Made by a program: the position numbers and the translations under genes. The notes under the pieces were generated by a model that saw nothing but the letters and a program-made list of their open reading frames with translations, was not told the origin of the DNA and did no database searches. Shown here in pieces: positions 12,453 through 23,100 of a stretch of DNA of 64,000 bases. Numbering within the stretch: position 1 is the stretch's first letter; every line of letters begins with the position of its first letter. The stretch covers positions 2,728,001-2,792,000 of the forward strand of contig JAMPIQ010000001.1 in NCBI GenBank assembly GCA_024699855.1, given 5' to 3'. Source of the stretch: Aphelenchoides besseyi (lineage: Eukaryota; Nematoda; Chromadorea; Rhabditida; Aphelenchoididae).

Positions 12453-14537
12453 ATGAAACTTGTGACTTCAATACTCCTGCTTATTACGTTTTTGTTTTAC
12501 GATTTGGTTTATGCTTTCTGTCCTTCACAGTGTATTTGCGCTAACGATACGCGAAATGTGAACTGTAAAGGTGTCAAGTTGGATATCATCCCAAGTTTTC
12601 TGAACCCGTCGCTTCAAACATTGAACTTGGCGAGTACTGGAGTCAAATTGGACCGTGATTACATCAGGTTGGTTGGTGTGTTTTGCGTGAAATCAAACTC
12701 TTCATTTTAGTCTCTATCGCCAACTCCAGACTCTCGATCTTGGAGACAACGAGATCGACGAAATCCCGAGCGGTTTCTTTGATGATCTGGTTGACCTTCG
12801 AGAGTTACGATTGACACGCAACTCAATTCGCTCGTTGGATATCGATGCTTTCAGCGCGCTACCAAAATTGGAGGTTCGTATAACTGGCCTTGTAATTTTA
12901 CGATGTTCTTTACGACTACTGCGCAATAATCTCGCCAGCGATCGAGACTTGTTGATTTACAATCTTCACAAAAATGCAATTATTTGGACGGATTAATGAT
13001 CTTAATCTCGTTTCAGCATTTGGATTTATCCCATAACCAAATTTCGAACATTGAGTCTGAGGCGTTTGCGGGTCTCGAAGTTCTGGAGCTGTTGAATTTG
13101 ACCGGAAACAACCTTCAGATTGTTGAGCCTCGTTGGTTCGACGGTCTTTCGCATCTTCTTGTTCTCGACCTTTCCAACAACTCACTTCGGTCTGTTTCTT
13201 CAGCTGCATTCACCGGGCTTGTTTCCGCGGAATCGTTGAAACTTGGAAACAATGAGCTTGATCACGTACGTTTGTTTGTTTGAACAAACCAATCAGTTGG
13301 AATTTTAGATTCACGCACATATGTTTACTGCCCAGCGACGATTAAAAACTCTCGATCTACAAAACAATCGAATTCAAACTCTTGGAGTTGGTTGCTTGGA
13401 TGGATTGACGGCTCTTGAAACACTGAATTTGGCTGGAAATCCATTGCGCTTTGTCGAAACGAGCAACTGGATTTTTACTTCCGCTCTGCAAAATTTGGAT
13501 CTTACGGGAAATTTGTTCGAGTCGTTGGACGGCGTGTTGAACGGTCTACAGCATTTGCGATCAATTCGTTTGGACTACTCAACATCTTTGATTGGAATAG
13601 AGGTGTGTTGATTAAAGCTAACGATTGTAGCTCGTTTACTCAGGAAAATGTTTTTGCTGGAATTCATCATTTGGAATCGCTTTCCGCTTCTCATTGTCCA
13701 CGACTTCGTTTTGTACATCCCGCCACTTTTGCTCGGGCCCTACGACTTCGTCGAGTTGACCTTGCCGCAAATGCCATTGAGACTCTCGACTCCAAAACAT
13801 TCCGTTGGGATTTGCTTCAACACTTAGAATTGACCGGAAATCCTTGGCACTGTGATTGCACGCTTCTAAGTTTTCTGCCTGAGGCTCTTCAACGGATTAA
13901 CAATCGAGTGGCCGAAAACGTCCGTTGCGCTCAACCATTGAACTTAAATGAAGTAGACATAACTAAAGCCGTAAGTCCACTTTGATTTAGAACTAATAAT
14001 AGAAGTTTTTCTTAGAGATCTGAACTTTGCGATAACTCTGTAAATCGTCAGACGTTAATCTATCTTGGAGCGACCATTAGTCTTCTCGTAGTATTGATAG
14101 CACTTTGTATTTGTTGTTTGTGCTGCTTGAGTAGACGTTGGAATCGCAAGCAAAAACGAAAATCTCATACAAATGGTCGTTTACCTCTCTATGCAGCACC
14201 GTCTTCTTCATTTTCGGAGTCACTAGTTTACGATAAGTCCGATCCGCGAACAACTTATGTAACGTGCAATCCATCGACATGTTCAAACTATGCCGGAAAT
14301 CAATGGTTTGGTTACACCCTTCCATCACAACATCCAGTTAATCAAATGGAATGCGAATATTCGAGCGTTCTAATGCCTCAGTGCATTTCTTCGGCTACTT
14401 CCATGAGCTACGACTTGTCAAATGAAGTTTCACCATATGCAATGGGGCATGTGGATCGCTTGCAACGACCTCCATCGTTCATTGCTCCTCCACCTCCAAG
14501 ATTTCCGCCTCCACCAATCGTTCATCGACAACGCTGA
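12453..14537 (+). CDS. Leucine-rich-repeat single-pass membrane protein
   Basis: Exons: 12453-12667, 12711-12873, 13017-13265, 13309-13602, 13644-13970 and 14016-14537, giving 589 residues. Signal peptide (about 1-21), then an LRR N-cap with a CPSQCIC-type cysteine cluster. About 10-12 extracellular repeats follow (LQTLDLGDNEI, HLDLSHNQIS, LELLNLTGNNL, LLVLDLSNNSL, KTLDLQNNRI). An LRR C-cap (GNPWHCDCTLLSFL ... VRCAQP) and a TM segment (YLGATISLLVVLIALCICC) come next. The cytoplasmic tail (about 140 residues) is rich in Y, S and P and ends in a proline cluster PPPPRFPPPP. The layout resembles LRR receptors of neurons and epithelia (nematode LRON/DMA-1 type), but orthology is not assignable. 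The 143-nt second intron is long for this window. AATAAA lies at about 14697. Confidence 0.88.
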
Positions 14538-14794
14538 TCCCATTTCGTTTAATGGCCGCGGGTTACTTTGCCGGTTTATGTGTTAATTCGGGTCGACTCT
14601 CCTCAACAACTTAACTGCTCAATTGTATAGACATCAAAGTTTTAACGATTGGATCTCAGTATTTCTAAACGCTTGTTATTTGTCACAATTTCATTAATAA
14701 ACATTTAACTTCTTCTTACAATCGATTAGCTCGGGCGTCATGGCAACTAAAAGCAAATTTGCGGTTCAATAAACGGGCAGTTCCTCGCTTATTG

Positions 14795-16178
14795 ATGTCG
14801 TCTTTTCAAATAGTTGCTGGTAAGTGCATTGATGTACCGCCCGTTCGTCGACAAATTACACATGCCGAAGCTGAAGCTCAAACGTTGCCAATTGACTACC
14901 GAAATGCCTCGACTTCTCCGTTGGAATCAACGAGCAGAACAACGCAAACGGAACGTATAATGGGAACGCCGCTTTCCGCTCGTCAATTACGTATTAGTTC
15001 AATTGTGTTGGAGCGTATAATAAGCGAGTTAACGAAAGTGGAGGAAGAAAACTCAATTTTTGCCGAATTAGACGCCTTTCACAGCCGTCGATCGGTTCGT
15101 CTCGTGCAATTTCGAGGAGCAGCAGTTGAAACGGTATAACTTTATTTGTTGTTTCTAATTAAAAAACTATATTTAGACCGAACATTTGTCGATTTGTGGC
15201 GTTGTTTCGGGAAGTGAGAGACGAGTTGCCGTTTTGTGTGGTGAACGAATTCACACATCGTGGTGTTTACACACTGGTCGTGTGGTCGTGATTTACGGTT
15301 CCCAACGCCATTGGACACATTTAGGCAGTTGTCCTACGGTTGCAACTTTTGGACCTCATGGACAAGTAAGAAAGGAGTGAGTAAAAATTTAACTTCGATT
15401 TTGCAGTTGATCGTTGGCACAGCTAACGGCGAAATATCGGTTCTTCTCGAGGGTGAAAGTCTGTGGAGCTCAACTCAAATGCACTTGCAAGCCATAACTT
15501 CGCTTCGTTGGATTTCAAGTCATATGTTGCTAAGTGCTGCATTAGATGGACGAATTGTTTTGTCAAGTGTACAAGCTGGAGCGTTGGAGCCGCTTAAAAG
15601 CTCATCGGTTAGTGTTAGCGATCTTCCAAGAACAATGAAGAGGAACAACTCGTCTGCTTTAAAAGTCGGTATAGTCTCGACCACGGTTTCTTCAAATGAA
15701 TTGTTCATAGCAAGTTAGTGGTGTTAGCAGTTTATATTTCTATTAGAATATTTCAGCTGATACGGGCGCGATTCTTCAAGTGGATGCCGATACGTTGGAA
15801 GCGAAACCGATTGGCTACGAAATCGAAGGAATCGAACAATTGCAGATGAGTGCCGGTCGATTCGTTGCGGTTAGCGCGTCGAACGAAGCGAAAATCTTAG
15901 AGCGAAATGGACTAACAGTTGAGTGGTTGGGACTGAGGAACGTTATCACGATGACGTACAACGGTCGAAACATTTACGTATTTCTAACTTCCGATGAGAT
16001 TGTTGCTATCGATGGAAGCACACTGCAAGTAATGTTACGAGAACCAACAAATTTGTTGGCCGTCAGTTTCGACGAGTCCGGAAATCTAATCGGTGTGATG
16101 GCAAACGAAAAGAACAAAAACCGAAATCAGGAATTTTCATTCTCCGTTTGTTGGTTTCGATTGTCCGAGTTTTCGTAA
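14795..16178 (+). CDS. WD-type protein, probable dynein-2 intermediate chain (WDR60-like)
   Basis: Exons: 14795-15133, 15177-15365, 15407-15713 and 15757-16178, 418 residues. The C-terminal two thirds look like degenerate WD-repeat blades (FGPHGQLIVGTANGEISVLL, ITSLRWISSHMLLSAALDGRI, FIASTDTGAILQVD). The N-terminus carries AEAQTLP and, near residue 55, RTTQTE, matching the TQT consensus for binding dynein light chain LC8. TQT motifs before a beta-propeller are typical of dynein intermediate chains. Similarity to DYNC2I1/WDR60 is weak and comes from memory, and the protein is much shorter than vertebrate WDR60. The Tctex light-chain gene follows 268 bp downstream. The first in-frame ATG was used; an upstream ATG at about 14740 leads to a stop after ten codons. 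Confidence 0.55.
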
Positions 16179-16445
16179 AATAAAATCCGTTTACGCTACG
16201 TCTCGATATGATGCTCGAATTGTTAGATCGCAAATTCAGTACTTGGAGAATAAGACAACGCTAAGGAAAATACGAATCTGCTAAGTGAGTGACATCGCGC
16301 ACAATTCAATAGTTGCACTTCAACGCGTTGATTCTTTTTCGCCGTTCAGTCAGAGCCCACTGATTGCTCTTTTTTCTTCCAATGAGAAATCGGATCGTTG
16401 CGCCTGTGCAACCACTGACGCCCATCAGTTCGTGACGTACAAAGG

Positions 16446-16873
16446 ATGGTCGATCGGACATCCGTGAGTTTTGTTTTTATAGAAATTCAATTTCGTTTAG
16501 TTGGCTCCAAGCTACGAAGAAGTGTCCACGATTTGCAAGGAGATTTTGGACGAAGTAATCGGACAAAAAGGCTACCAGCACGGAGAAGTGGTGAATTGGA
16601 ATCAAATTGCTATCGAGAAAATCACCGAAAAACTGGTCGCCTTAAATCGTCCGTACAAATACTGCGGTAAGCGAACGCGTTCGAGTTGTTTTCGTATTCT
16701 TTGCTGTTTCAGTTTGCTGTGTAATCATGCAGACGGGAGTTGGTGCGGGTCTTAACGTTTCGAGCAACTGCTATTGGGACAAGAACAACGATACGGCATT
16801 CGTGTATCGATGGGACAATAGAGCGATCATTGCAATTTGCCAAGTTTTTGCCATTTCGTTGGGCAGCAGATGA
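16446..16873 (+). CDS. DYNLT1: Tctex-type dynein light chain
   Basis: Exons: 16446-16463 (six codons), 16501-16666 and 16713-16873, giving 114 residues, the family length. Motifs run in family order: ICKEILDEVIGQKGYQHGEV, the ITEKLVALNRPYKYCVCCVIMQ strand, GLNVSSNCYWD, and the terminal VYRWDNRAIIAICQVFAIS strand. DYNLT dimers bind dynein intermediate chains and serve both dynein-1 and the ciliary dynein-2. The start was set by phase: exon 2 opens in phase 0 (TTGGCT), and only the ATG at 16446 gives a phase-0 donor (TCC|GTGAGT). The first intron is only 37 nt. Confidence 0.93.
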
Positions 16874-17223
16874 GTTCTCCCGAGCTTCTTTTATGACTTT
16901 GTTCGGCCTTTAACTTATTCCGCAAACTGGCTTTTTTCGTGTAAAATAAAACGACAACCATAATCGCACGGTTTTAATGGAAAACAAACAATAAATTGAG
17001 AGCTACTGGCAAAGAAATGAGAACGAAAAGAAGTGGCCATGGAACGTGAGTTTGTAGTCACTCCTTTGCGACTGATTCCAACGAAAAGGTTTAAGGCATT
17101 TTGAAGAAGTTTTTTATGCGACTGAAATGAACAAACAAATTAGTGTTTTCGAACGTCGCGAACTTCTTTTTTTTCCTTCCCGATCGTGAACTGTAGACGG
17201 ATTCCGTGTCACTGAGCGGCGGT

Positions 17224-19060
17224 TCAGAAGATCGCTGAAAGAAGGTTTTGATCGACTTCGTTGTGCATTCTTACTCGTATGGCGATGTCGCCGGGAATCG
17301 TTAGATTGTGGTTTCCGTATTGTGCATTCGGAGAGTTTGGATTTAGAGTTTGCATACAAGGAGTGTACGGACTTGGACTTGGTGTTCTCGAGATCATCGG
17401 ATTATAATCGCATGTTTGACCCTGATAGATTTCGGATTGTTGACTATAGGAATCTGGATTCGAGGCACGAGTATTCAAATCGTGAGAACCTGTTCGATTG
17501 TGAGTTCGTCGTATTTGAGGTGGTGGTGGAATTGCCGGCGGACGAGTTATTGTTGTCGCGTTGCTTGCAGGAGGTGTTGGATAAACGTTCTGAATAAACG
17601 TTCAAAACGGCTTTCAAGTGAACAAACCTGAGTGTGATATTGTCGTTGTGGTACTTGTGGTGGCAGTTGATTGTGCCAAATGGGATGAGCAAAAGCTTGC
17701 TGGTGAGTAGTTCGATCCACTAAAGCCTCGTATCTGTTCGGATAGATCTGAAATAAGACAGCTAATTGCTCACAAATTCAAACTTCTCTATTACTTCACA
17801 CAAGATATCGATTGTATCCGAAAGTTCCTTCACATCCGGACGTTCATTCGGTTTAGCAGACCAACATCTAAATTTTAAGCGTATATCTAATATTTTGTGA
17901 TCAATTACCTTTTGATTAAATCCATTATAACTGATGGACAGTTGTCGATCAGATTTGGTCGTCTTCCCTCACTAACTTGCCAGAGGATTGTAAAGCTAAA
18001 GTTCGAGTTTTATCGATTACATATCAACCAACTTACGCGTGAGAATCCCAATCGTCGAATGGCTGTCTGAAATGTCATTGGTTATTCCGTCAAAGCATTT
18101 GAATTACTGACCTTCTTGTTATCATTTCCCACAATAAAATGCCAACACTGAAAACATCGCATTTCTGATCGTACTTTTTGCCTCGAAACACTGAAAAACA
18201 CGAATAAAAACAGAAACTAAAAGTCGTCACCACCTTCCGGAGCCATCCAAGGTGCTGAGCCACGATTGTTGGTCATGGACGTTCGTAGCTTCGCCGCCGT
18301 TCCGAAATCGCATAATTTCAATGTAATGAAGTCGTTGGTAAGAAGCATGTTTGATGGCTTTAAATCTCTGTGCACATACTCTCTGCCTAAATTCTGGATG
18401 TAAGAAGATTAAAGACCAATTCACTCACTGTGAAGGTATTGCAGTGCGGCAAGAACTAGAAATCTTTTGATTACTCGTATTCATCCCTGTTTTCTACCTT
18501 GTTGTGCCCAACCCAAAACATGAGATGCACGATATTGAATGTGTTTTTGTTGATGCAACACTAAAACTTTTTTCTTTTTACTTCCACTTAAACTTCTTAC
18601 AATCGTGAAGTGATCCTCCTTCCATTAGCTCCAAAATGAGTCCGGATTGTTCGCCGTGAAAAGTAGCGTACAGTTTTATAATGTTGTCGTGTTGGAAGGA
18701 ATGTAATACACTCGCCTAAGAGTCGTATTCAAATCTCAACAACCCTTTCAACAAACCTCATTGTGAATGTGTATATTGGTTTCCACTAATTTACAAGCAA
18801 CTCGTTTTCCTCTGAACGTTGCTTGAACGACCGTACCCTAAATGATGTTCAATTATAGTTAATTTAGCTTGTTCACTTACATAAGAACCACGACCCAGTC
18901 GTTTGATATGTTGAAAATCGGGAAATATAATCTCTCGGTAATCCACTTGTTCATACGGAGTATTCAATGCCAATGGAATACCGTTGCTCGACGAAGGTCC
19001 AACGTTGATGTCGACGTGCAAAGGATTCATATTGGCGGGCACATAGTTTTGATGCATCAT
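17224..19060 (-). CDS. MAP3K7: TAK1-type MAP kinase kinase kinase (MAP3K7)
   Basis: Serine/threonine kinase of the TGF-beta/Wnt/NF-kB signalling family (nematode MOM-4 is a relative). Twelve exons on minus: 19060-18881, 18837-18757, 18715-18601, 18560-18498, 18455-18429, 18386-18234, 18190-18112, 18066-18037, 17995-17909, 17867-17774, 17747-17628 and 17589-17224, 464 residues. The kinase domain spans about residues 48-305: Gly-rich loop GRGSYGTV, ATP lysine in [14 protein letters not shown] catalytic loop, CDFGTA, MAPE, and a [11 protein letters not shown] end. An IDY-like VDYREI precedes the fold, as in TAK1. The C-terminal 150 residues are Pro, Asn and Gln rich and lack a clear coiled coil. 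A CAG acceptor sits 10 bp before the ATG. Confidence 0.92.
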
Positions 19061-19466
19061 TGAAAGATAACTGCAAGTGAACAACAACAAGAATCACGGG
19101 TTTATTTCGGATGTACCGTTAAATAAAATTGCGGTAATCCGTTGATTTGTTGATCGATGGTTGTTAACCGAAAATACGACTCATCGAATCGCAAAATTGT
19201 GACACCGCGAGGGCGAGAAGCTGTTCGGTTCCAAACTTCTGATAAAGTTAGAAAGGTTCTCCTTGATTCATTGTTACGCATGCACTCACGGACGTTGGTG
19301 ATCGGCGATCGCTTCTTTTGCTACGATTGCGCCCGTGATCTGCAGTCTGCTGAGCTTTTTTCTCGTTGAGTTTTTATTCCTTTCTTGCCAATTCAGCTGA
19401 CTATACTTACTCTTGACTGGCCATTGAACTTGAAGCTGATTCGTATGAAATTGAGTTAACAGCGAC
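19061..19466. promoter_or_regulatory. Divergent intergenic region between TAK1 and the cytochrome b5 gene
   Basis: About 400 bp separate two start codons pointing in opposite directions, so both promoters or trans-splice sites must lie here. A 70-codon open frame at 19157-19369 has no family signature or splice partner. No TATA box was recognised. Confidence 0.5.
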
Positions 19467-20035
19467 ATGTCGTGGCTCTTACCATCGGTTAGTTTTCCGT
19501 GAGTTTATTTCACTTTTTTGTCTTCAGTTTGGATCAGCAAAACCGGAGACTCCGAGAAATAAAGTTGAACTCGGAGCTGGACGATCGTTGGTGCATTGGA
19601 TCCGTCTGTCTGATTCCGAGTATTTGGCATCGCAACGCTTGCATCACGTGGATGACGAAGAACTCGCTAAACACAATAAATTAGACGATTGTTGGATTTT
19701 ACTTTTTGATATGGTTTGTATTTTGGATACTTGTGTGTTCATGATTTGGAGTTTTAGGTCTACGACGTTACTCGTTATCTCGATTTTCATCCGGGTTCCG
19801 TTTCCGAATTGATGCGGGCAGCTGGAACAGATGGAACTCAACTTTTCAATGATACTCATCAATGGGTCAATTATCAAACAATGCTCAAGTCGTGTATTGT
19901 TGGACCTTTTAGTGGTGATCGCTCGAAACGTGAGTTTATTTCGATCAACTCTTCAACTTCGATCTTTTAGTTCGAGAACCGTTAGACGCCCATGCAGCTG
20001 AAGAACTTGTCCAGAGGCTAACAGCCAATAAGTAA
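19467..20035 (+). CDS. Stand-alone cytochrome b5 protein related to NCB5OR/CYB5R4
   Basis: Exons: 19467-19487, 19528-19713, 19758-19929 and 19971-20035, 147 residues. The N-terminus matches the CYB5R4 linker, with a GRSLVHWIRLSDSEY motif where human CYB5R4 has GRSLMDWIRL. The b5 fold follows: KLDDCWILLFDMVYDVTRYLD, the haem-binding HPGS (residues about 83-86), the LMRAAGTDGTQLF helix, the second haem histidine in DTHQWVNY, then MLKSCIVG. No CS domain or flavin reductase domain follows; the frame stops 65 nt into the last exon and the next gene starts 142 bp later. It would need a separate reductase. Truncation relative to CYB5R4 is seen; function as an electron carrier is family knowledge. 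Confidence 0.85.
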
Positions 20036-20177
20036 CATTTCGTTTAATTACTGTACAATACGGTGAATAAAAATGTTTCTATTCAACTGCTTTTCCATTG
20101 AAGGACATCGAGTTGTTGTTGTTCACATTACTTTTGTTCGAACAAATTAGTGGGTATAATTTTTCTGTTTAGTAATA

Positions 20178-23100
20178 ATGGAAGACCAAAAAGAAGCAAT
20201 TCTACAGCCACCAGAACCGAGCACGCATCCGAAGAAGGTTAGTGATTACGCGAACAGTTCGGTTTACGTTTGTTGATTTCAAGATCATGGTCGCAATTTG
20301 TGCAATGGAACGGAAAGCGAACAGCAAACCGATGAAAGCTATAATGAACAAAATCGTAGAGTTCTACGGGGTGAGATGGAAGATGGACTTGTGATTTGTA
20401 ATTCTCGTATTGCAGAGTTGGTTAGTTTTTCAAATAATTCCCGAAGACGTCATTTTGAATCATCCGGTTGAACACTGGCCGTTGTGTGACTGCTTGATTA
20501 GTTTCTATGCAACTGATTTCCCACTTCACAAAGCTATTGAATACGAAGTGGGTTTCTGTTTGAGATGATCTTATGATTGTTGTTATTTCAGCGCTTACGA
20601 CGACCGTATGTTATCAACGACCTACATCGTCAATACGATCTGGTATTTTTGATTTCGAATAACTTATCTTGGGATTTCAGTTGGATCGACGAAAAGTATT
20701 TCGAGCACTAGCCAGGGCCGGAATCGACCATCCACGTCATTGCGTTTTGACACGAGATGAGAACGGAAAAGGTGAGAGAACCTTGGAATCCAATGTATTT
20801 TTGATGTTTAGTTGTTGGTGGTGAACTGAAAGAATTCAACGATCATATCGAAGTGAATGGAATGATTTTCAATAAGCCATTTGTGGAAAAACCAGTCTCC
20901 GCCGAGAATCACAACGTTGTCATTTACTTTCCAACTCAGAACGGTGGAGGAAGTCAACAGCTTTTTAGGAAAGAATCGGCCGGATTTTGACTGGACAAAG
21001 CGAAAGACTGTTCGTCAATCATTAAAATCGATACAAAAACTAATGAGTAATCTACAACGAAAATCTACTGATAGCTAATGTTTTGTAAAAACTCTTAGCC
21101 TGATCAGTTTTTGTTTAAATGCGTAGATTAAACGCAGATAACACGAAAATACAGAGTTTGGTTTTGAGCGTGTTTCAACAGTTGACGAACAGTCTCAACA
21201 GCGATGGCCAGTTGATACGATCGTGGTTATGATTCGTCTGTTTAGAAAGGTACAAAATGTCTCAGCTGAAATTTCCAATTCTAAAGTCTATTCATTTTGC
21301 TTATAGTTCGTAAAATTTTATGTCATTTGGAAGTTGAATGTCTAAAAATCTTATCATCTGCAAACGGAGTCTCAGCCTTTTGAAGACGGGAATTTCAGAT
21401 GGGACATCGTGCACCAGTCTTTGATCAAACCGCTGTTAGCAATCGTTCAAATTCAAATTTTTCAACGGGGTTTTTGCTTTTGGGCTCCAACTTTCACGAT
21501 TTCATTGTATTTTTTGTCGGACAAATTTACAATGAAAACTTCCGATCATTTAATCGAAAATCTTGTTTAACTTCAATTTTAAGGTCAATGATCGATCGAG
21601 TTGGTATTCGACGGTGAGCACCGTTCGACGCGATGGCTCGTTCATTTACGAAGAGTTCATTCCGGCTGATGGAACGGACGTGAAAGTTTATGCAGTTGGT
21701 AATTTGCACAACCAGAGATTTTGTGACATTTTTTCTTTGAGGTCCCTATTACGCTCATGCTGAGGCTCGTAAAGCTCCAGGTTTAAAAGCAAAGGGAACA
21801 TGAGCTAAACGCAATGATTTACAGGTTTGGACGGACGTGTTGAGCGCGATCAGGACGGAAAAGAAGTTCGCTATCCCATCATATTGAGTGCGAAGGAAAA
21901 GATGATTGCACGTCGCGTAGTTATTGCGTTTGGAGTAAGATATATGCTCGAATGATTCTTGAATTGCTACTTTTAGCAAACGGTTTGTGGATTCGATTTG
22001 CTACGTGCAAATGGTCGAAGTTATGTTTGCGGTTAGTTCTTGAGAGCTTTCCATTGCAACAGAAAACGTTTAGATGTGAATGGATTCAGTTTTGTTAAAA
22101 GTTCTACAAAGTGAGTTTAGTAGTCATGAGTAATTCACACTGTTCGTAATCAGATATTATGAGGATACTGCAAAGATACTCGGTAACACAATTCTCCGTC
22201 GTTTGGCCTCATCACTCAGCATTCCGTGGCAAGTGCCATTTCAAGCAGGTCAGTTCAAACATGAAAAATACGATGAAGCTTGTTTGATTTGTAGAAGATC
22301 CTCCGCTGGTATCGACTAGTTCGGGAAAGATAATGGAATTACGGTTGGAATAATTAACTCCAAAATGGAAAACATCTTCGTGTTTTAGTTGTGTAATTGC
22401 TGTGATTCGACATGGTGACAGAACACCTAAGCAAAAGATTAAAGTGACGGTCAATGACTCGCGATTTTTCGATCTTTTCAAAAAATACGATGGAATGCAA
22501 AAGAAGGAAATTAAGATGAAGAGACCTCCGCAGTTAATGGAAGTGTTGGAGTTGATTCGTGAGATGTTGAACGAGAGTTTGGTATGTTTGTAGGTAGCAT
22601 ATCTATGTGTCTATTTTGAATTTCAGCAAACACGTGACGAGTACAACAAGAAGATTGCATCGGTTAAAAATGAGAAAGAACGCAATCAGTTAGAAGCTCG
22701 ATATGAGAAGGTTCATGAAAGGGTTAAGACTTGGGATCAAATGAGAACCGTTCTTGAAATGTGAGGTTGAAGTTTTGTGTTTTAATCTGTTGTTCTATAG
22801 GTACGGACATTTTTCGGGTATTAATCGGAAAGTCCAAATGAAATATTTGAAACCAAAAGAGACTGATCAATGTTCGGAAGACGAAACAACGTCCGCACCT
22901 TTACTTCTGATTCTTAAATGGGGTGGTGAATTGACGACAGCCGGTAAATTAGATGAGTGCAATGGCGAATAATTATTTTTAAGGTCATCTGCAAGCAGAA
23001 GCTCTGGGAAAGTTGTTCAGAACACTCTATCCGGGTATTCGTCGAACTGATGGCCGTCAATGTGCTGAAGACACTCAAGGTCTTGGGTTTTTGAGATTGC

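Noticed and set aside
12146..12544. 132-codon plus frame overlapping the LRR start
   Set aside because: Runs into the true LRR exon in another frame; no motif.
12874..13016. Extra LRR exon inside the 143-nt second intron
   Set aside because: The repeats on either side join in perfect register (ALPKLE-HLDLSHNQI), so nothing is missing.
14740..14772. Upstream ATG for the WD-like gene
   Set aside because: It terminates after ten codons and no in-phase splice donor leads into the main frame.
19157..19369. 70-codon plus-strand frame between divergent TAK1 and cytochrome b5 genes
   Set aside because: No family signature, no splice partner, and it occupies what should be promoter DNA.
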